From CALXXL01 sp034926605 (lineage in GTDB: Bacteria; Verrucomicrobiota; Lentisphaeria; Victivallales; Victivallaceae), in contig JAYFQV010000009.1 in assembly GCA_034926605.1 (NCBI GenBank), positions 186,001 to 250,000 of the forward strand: a DNA stretch of 64,000 nt, in the 5' to 3' direction. The notes under the pieces are model-generated. The model was given only the letters and a program-made list of their open reading frames with translations. It ran no database searches and was not told where the DNA came from. Positions 60,653 to 64,000 of this stretch are shown in pieces. The position numbers were made by a program, and so were the translations under genes. Numbering within the stretch: position 1 is the stretch's first letter; every line of letters begins with the position of its first letter.

Positions 60653-62208
60653 TTCACCCGGTATATCCACTGGAGATCGCGGAATTCGCGATCGATTTCA
60701 CCGTTGACGGCGGCTTTGTTCAGAAGCCCTGCCGCCAATACCGGGTCGCTGCCGCAACCGGCGCGTTCGGCCAACTCGGCGGCGGATCCCTGTACCGGCG
60801 CGAGTTTCGCGAGATTGTCGAACAGCTTGGCACGGAACGCGAGCACATCCTTGGCGGCCAACTTGTAGGCCTGCACGCCGGGCTGATGGAACGCGTTGAT
60901 ATGTATGAGTTCGGCATAGACCGCCACCGCGCGCTCGTAAAGCGCGATAAGCATGCCGAGCGCGGCGGGGTTTAGCTCGTCGATGGTGATGCGGATCACC
61001 TGACGGCCTTTTGACTGGAGCGCGGCGGAAAGCCCTTCCAGAAAGCCGTGAAGATAGTCGCCCATCGCCATGTCGCCGCCCATGTCGAGATTTGCGGCGT
61101 CCTTCAGCACCTCGATGAAGGTGACGAAGAAGTCGTCGCGGCCGTCGTTGAGCTGCTGTATGAACGCGTGGGCGTCGGTGCCGCCCTTGTTGCCGAACAC
61201 GTTGAGTCCCTGGTTGACCGTGTTGCCGTCAAGATCCTTTTCCTTGCCAAGGCTTTCCATCACCAGCTGCTGCAGGTAACGGCTCAGCAGAACCAGACGG
61301 TCGGAATAAGGTACGATGACCATATTGCGGTCGCCACGGCCGTTGCCGGCGATGTACCACATGGCCGCCAGCAGGTAGGCTGGGTTGGACTCGAAATCGT
61401 CGATCCTGGTCCAGGCATCCATTTTGCAGGCGCCGCGCAGGAACTCCGCAAAATCGATGCCGGCGAGGGCGGCGGGCAGGTGGCCAACCACGCTGGTTTC
61501 ACTGGTGCGTCCGCCGATCGATTCGGCCATTTCGAAGATTCGCAGATAGTTTCTTGACTCGGCGTATTTCCACAGCTTGCTGCCGCGCATGGTGATGACG
61601 GCGGATTGGCGGGGCAAGTCGACCCCGGCCTCGTCGAACAGGCTTTCCAGCGCGTTGAGATTGTTCTGGGTCTCCTGGGTGCCGCCGGACTTGGAGATGG
61701 TCACCGCGAGGGCGGTCTCCGGATCGAGCACCTTTTCAAGGTCGGCTATGCCGGCCGGGTCGGTGTTGTCAAGGAAATATATCTTGAGGTAGCCGCGGCG
61801 TTTCGCCTCGGACAGTTCGTTCCAATACGGTCCGTTGATCGCGAACTGCATAAGCTGCGGGCCGAGTGCGGAACCGCCGATGCCGTTGATGACCGCCTGG
61901 GTGAATTTCTTACCGGAAGCGGATAGTATTTTGCCTTGGGCAATGCCGTCGGCGAAGTTTTTTACCGCGGCGAAAAGCTCGCTTTGAGAATATTCGATGC
62001 GGTCGGTGAAATGGGTCACCTTGCGGTTTTCATCGGGGTTTTTGATCTCCCCGGCTTCGATCGCTTTCATTCCGGCATAGGCCGACTTCAGCGCCGGGAG
62101 CATTTCATCAAGCTGGCCGTCGGTGAATTTCATGCCGGCCACGTCGAGCGAAAAGCGGAGCTCCGGGCAACCGAGGGTATATTGGGTTTCGCGTTCGATC
62201 CTGTCCAC
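60649..62208 (-). CDS. pgi: Glucose-6-phosphate isomerase
   Basis: 519 residues. GINGIGGSALGPQL (phosphate site region), ISKSGGTQET, the VPYSDRL segment and QLNDGRDDFFVTF are present; the catalytic Glu lies in the TSKSG...-downstream and FGNKGGTDAHAF segments. It interconverts glucose- and fructose-6-phosphate in glycolysis. It resembles the long bacterial/eukaryotic PGI class. Six bases separate it from the aminotransferase gene upstream. Confidence 0.93.
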   Translation of the reverse strand: MDRIERETQYTLGCPELRFSLDVAGMKFTDGQLDEMLPALKSAYAGMKAIEAGEIKNPDENRKVTHFTDRIEYSQSELFAAVKNFADGIAQGKILSASGKKFTQAVINGIGGSALGPQLMQFAINGPYWNELSEAKRRGYLKIYFLDNTDPAGIADLEKVLDPETALAVTISKSGGTQETQNNLNALESLFDEAGVDLPRQSAVITMRGSKLWKYAESRNYLRIFEMAESIGGRTSETSVVGHLPAALAGIDFAEFLRGACKMDAWTRIDDFESNPAYLLAAMWYIAGNGRGDRNMVIVPYSDRLVLLSRYLQQLVMESLGKEKDLDGNTVNQGLNVFGNKGGTDAHAFIQQLNDGRDDFFVTFIEVLKDAANLDMGGDMAMGDYLHGFLEGLSAALQSKGRQVIRITIDELNPAALGMLIALYERAVAVYAELIHINAFHQPGVQAYKLAAKDVLAFRAKLFDNLAKLAPVQGSAAELAERAGCGSDPVLAAGLLNKAAVNGEIDREFRDLQWIYRVK

Positions 62209-62214
62209 TTGAAC

Positions 62215-63408
62215 TTATCTCCTGATTTTCTCCATGGCCGCCAGAAAGGACGGTGCGGAGTTTTCGATGTTTTTTTCGTTGACGCAGAAAGCCAGCCGGA
62301 AATAGCCTTTGGCTCCGAATCCGGAACCGGGAACCGCCAGCACCCGCTCCTTGAGCAGCGCCGCCACGAATTCCGACTCGTTTTCCACCGGCGATTCCGG
62401 GAAGAAGTAAAACGCCCCCTGCGGCATGAAGTATCTGATTCCGGCCGCGTTCAGCACCTTGCTCATCGCGGCGCGGCGGCGGCGGTATACGTCGAGGTCG
62501 GCCTGGGAGCCGATGGCTTCCATCACCAGCATTTGCGCAATGGCTGGCGCGTTCACGAAGCCGAGGATGCGATTGGTGAGGATTACTCCGGCAACCAGTT
62601 CGGAAGCCTCCTTCATCGCGGGGTTGACCGCAACAAATCCGATGCGTTCTCCGGCCAGCGACAGATTCTTGGAGTAGGATCCGATCACCACGGAGTGCTC
62701 GTAAAGCTCGAACAGCGAGGGGATTTCAACCCCGTCGAAGTTCAGGAAGCGGTAAGGCTCGTCGGCCACCAGATAAATCGGGCGGCCGTACTTGCGTTCC
62801 ATTTTGGTCATCAGAAACGCAAGTTCGCCCAACTCCTTGCGGGTGTAGATGCGCCCGGTGGGGTTGTGGGGGGAATTGATAAGGACTGCGCGCACCGCCG
62901 GGGAAAACGCTTGTTCCATCGCCTCGAGGTCGAGCGAGAAGTCGGCGGGATCGGTCTGCACCGGCTTCAGCTTTGCGCCGAAATTTTCGGCGTAAAACCT
63001 GTATTCGAGGAAGAACGGCGCGGGAACCATCACCTCGTCGCCGGGGGACAGCACCGCGCGGAACAGCGCGTTTATTCCACCGGCGGCGCCGCAGGTCATA
63101 ACCACGTCGGACGCCGGAACCGCAGTTTTCTGCTCCAGACTCAACTGCGCGGCCTGTTTTTCGCGCATCTCCGGATAACCGGCGTTGGGCATGTAGCCGA
63201 ACGCGAACGGCTTGTCCGCCCGCTCGGCCAGCTTGAGCAGCGCCTGCTTTATCTGCGGCGGCGGCGGCAGATCCGGATTGCCGAGACTGAAGTCGTAAAC
63301 CCGGTCTTCGCCGTATTTCTTTTTAAGTTCGATGCCGGATTCGAACATCTTGCGGATCATCGATGAATGCTTCAGATAATCCGTAACTTCTTCGGATAGA
63401 ACGCTCAT
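62215..63408 (-). CDS. Class I/II PLP-dependent aminotransferase
   Basis: 397 residues. Fold-type I aminotransferase with SPHNPTGRIY (substrate-binding Asn-Pro), DEPYRFLNF (Asp and Tyr for the cofactor) and SYSKNLSLAGERIGF (Schiff-base Lys), plus the C-terminal FRLAFC motif. It belongs to the aspartate/aromatic aminotransferase group; exact amino donor is not readable. Together with the citrate synthase gene 30 bases upstream it could supply or use 2-oxoglutarate. Confidence 0.9.
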   Translation of the reverse strand: MSVLSEEVTDYLKHSSMIRKMFESGIELKKKYGEDRVYDFSLGNPDLPPPPQIKQALLKLAERADKPFAFGYMPNAGYPEMREKQAAQLSLEQKTAVPASDVVMTCGAAGGINALFRAVLSPGDEVMVPAPFFLEYRFYAENFGAKLKPVQTDPADFSLDLEAMEQAFSPAVRAVLINSPHNPTGRIYTRKELGELAFLMTKMERKYGRPIYLVADEPYRFLNFDGVEIPSLFELYEHSVVIGSYSKNLSLAGERIGFVAVNPAMKEASELVAGVILTNRILGFVNAPAIAQMLVMEAIGSQADLDVYRRRRAAMSKVLNAAGIRYFMPQGAFYFFPESPVENESEFVAALLKERVLAVPGSGFGAKGYFRLAFCVNEKNIENSAPSFLAAMEKIRR

Positions 63409-63438
63409 TTGAAAAATCCTCCTCCCCCGCCGGAGATT

Positions 63439-64000
63439 TTACTCCTCGCGGTAGGTTTTTCCGATGTATATCTGGCGCGGCCGGGTGATCTTGGTTCCGG
63501 TGCCGATCATTTCCTTCCAGTGGGCGATCCAGCCGGGCAGGCGGGCCAGCGCGAACATCACGGTGAACATGTTTTCAGGGATGCCGAGCGCGCGATAGAT
63601 GATGCCCGAATAGAAGTCCACGTTCGGGTAAAGGTGGCGGGAGACGAAGTAATCGTCGGTCAGCGCGGCCTCCTCGAGTTCGCGGGCGACGTCGAGCAAC
63701 GGGTCGTTGCGGCCGATCTTGTCGAGGAAATTGCGGCACTCCTCCTTGATTATCGAGGCGCGCGGATCGTAAGTTTTATAGACACGGTGGCCGAAGCCCA
63801 TGAGCCGGAAATTATTGTCCCGGTTCTTGGCCATGTCAAGGTATTTCTTGACGTTGCCGCCGTCGGTCATGATCATCTTCAGCATCTCGATCACCGCCTG
63901 GTTGGCTCCGCCGTGCAGCGGGCCGGACAGTGCGTTGAAGCCGGCTGAAATCGTCGCATACATGTTGACCTGCGCCGAGCCGATGGTGCGGACGGCGGTG
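63439..64000 (-). CDS. gltA: Citrate synthase (5' part outside window)
   Basis: About 187 C-terminal residues. LSGPLHGGANQAVIEML carries the catalytic His, FGHRVYKTYDPRA the second His and Arg, and the final segment WIAHWKEMIGTGTKITRPRQIYIG the Arg ligands, as in type II bacterial citrate synthases. It condenses oxaloacetate and acetyl-CoA. The start codon lies beyond the window edge. First visible gene of the minus-strand unit through pyrF. Confidence 0.95.
   Translation of the reverse strand, partial: TAVRTIGSAQVNMYATISAGFNALSGPLHGGANQAVIEMLKMIMTDGGNVKKYLDMAKNRDNNFRLMGFGHRVYKTYDPRASIIKEECRNFLDKIGRNDPLLDVARELEEAALTDDYFVSRHLYPNVDFYSGIIYRALGIPENMFTVMFALARLPGWIAHWKEMIGTGTKITRPRQIYIGKTYREE

Noticed and set aside
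61936..63366. 476-residue plus-strand open frame opposite pgi and the aminotransferase
   Set aside because: It spans two conserved minus-strand genes and has no ribosome site.
1..64000. CRISPR array, insertion sequence, prophage or plasmid origin
   Set aside because: No regularly spaced repeats, transposase or integrase frames, phage structural genes or iteron-like repeats were seen anywhere in the window.

Overview
This is a high-GC, gene-dense bacterial chromosome segment. No rRNA is present, so the lineage is inferred from gene content. A divergent FtsZ, an archaeal-type family B DNA polymerase, a pseudopilin-type secreted protein, large secreted glycoside hydrolases, a PVC-like acetolactate synthase and envelope functions (AsmA-like, TolC, lipoproteins) together suggest a Gram-negative member of the PVC group, most likely Lentisphaerota/Victivallales-like. 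That assignment is moderate confidence only.

Layout. 1-2.3 kb (minus): ftsA followed by a degenerate ftsZ cut by the window edge. 2.4-6.1 kb (plus): ricT/PSP1, a membrane HExxH protein, Nif3-like, a lipoprotein and a gph-like phosphatase. 6.1-17.2 kb (minus): one eight-gene train with almost no gaps, running TolC lipoprotein, peptide deformylase, membrane protein, CDC123-like ATP-grasp protein, family B DNA polymerase, dipeptide-type ABC permease, a 145-residue protein and a 1149-residue AsmA-like protein. 17.4-30.7 kb: a small monooxygenase, an ADP-ribosylglycohydrolase fusion, a secreted glycosidase-like protein with an aldo/keto reductase, a very large hybrid histidine kinase followed by a metallophosphoesterase, and ilvB with a long structured leader. 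31-36.1 kb: surface polysaccharide genes (MBOAT plus AlgJ-like O-acetylation; a two-gene dTDP-3-acetamido-sugar cassette). 36.2-37.5 kb: a small AT-rich patch with a broken gene and an orphan lipoprotein, ending at a tRNA-Pro(GGG) gene with its own promoter and terminator.

37.6-46 kb: an iron/cobalamin-type ABC permease and ATPase, a secreted GH84-like enzyme, and a minus-strand operon of lipoprotein, nrdR, a second ATP-cone protein, a Gfo/Idh oxidoreductase and ispE. 46.2-52.3 kb (plus): pheA, purQ and a 1405-residue GH13-GH133 debranching enzyme. 52.3-58.7 kb: a pseudopilin, a secreted unknown, a lytic transglycosylase, a split chromate transporter, two small lipoproteins (one only 24 residues) with a strong terminator, and a WecA-type transferase fused to a FlaA1-like N-terminal region. 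58.8-64 kb (minus): gltA (partial), aminotransferase, pgi, a KamA-family radical SAM enzyme and pyrF, tightly packed.

Promoters with a TTGCAT/TTGACT-like -35 box, a 16-18 bp spacer and a TATATT-like -10 box can be read in front of many operons. Several convergent gene pairs overlap at their stop codons. The points most worth a second look are the degenerate FtsZ, the CDC123-like/PolB pair, the ATP-cone protein next to nrdR, the ilvB leader, the AT-rich patch at tRNA-Pro and the 24-residue lipoprotein.
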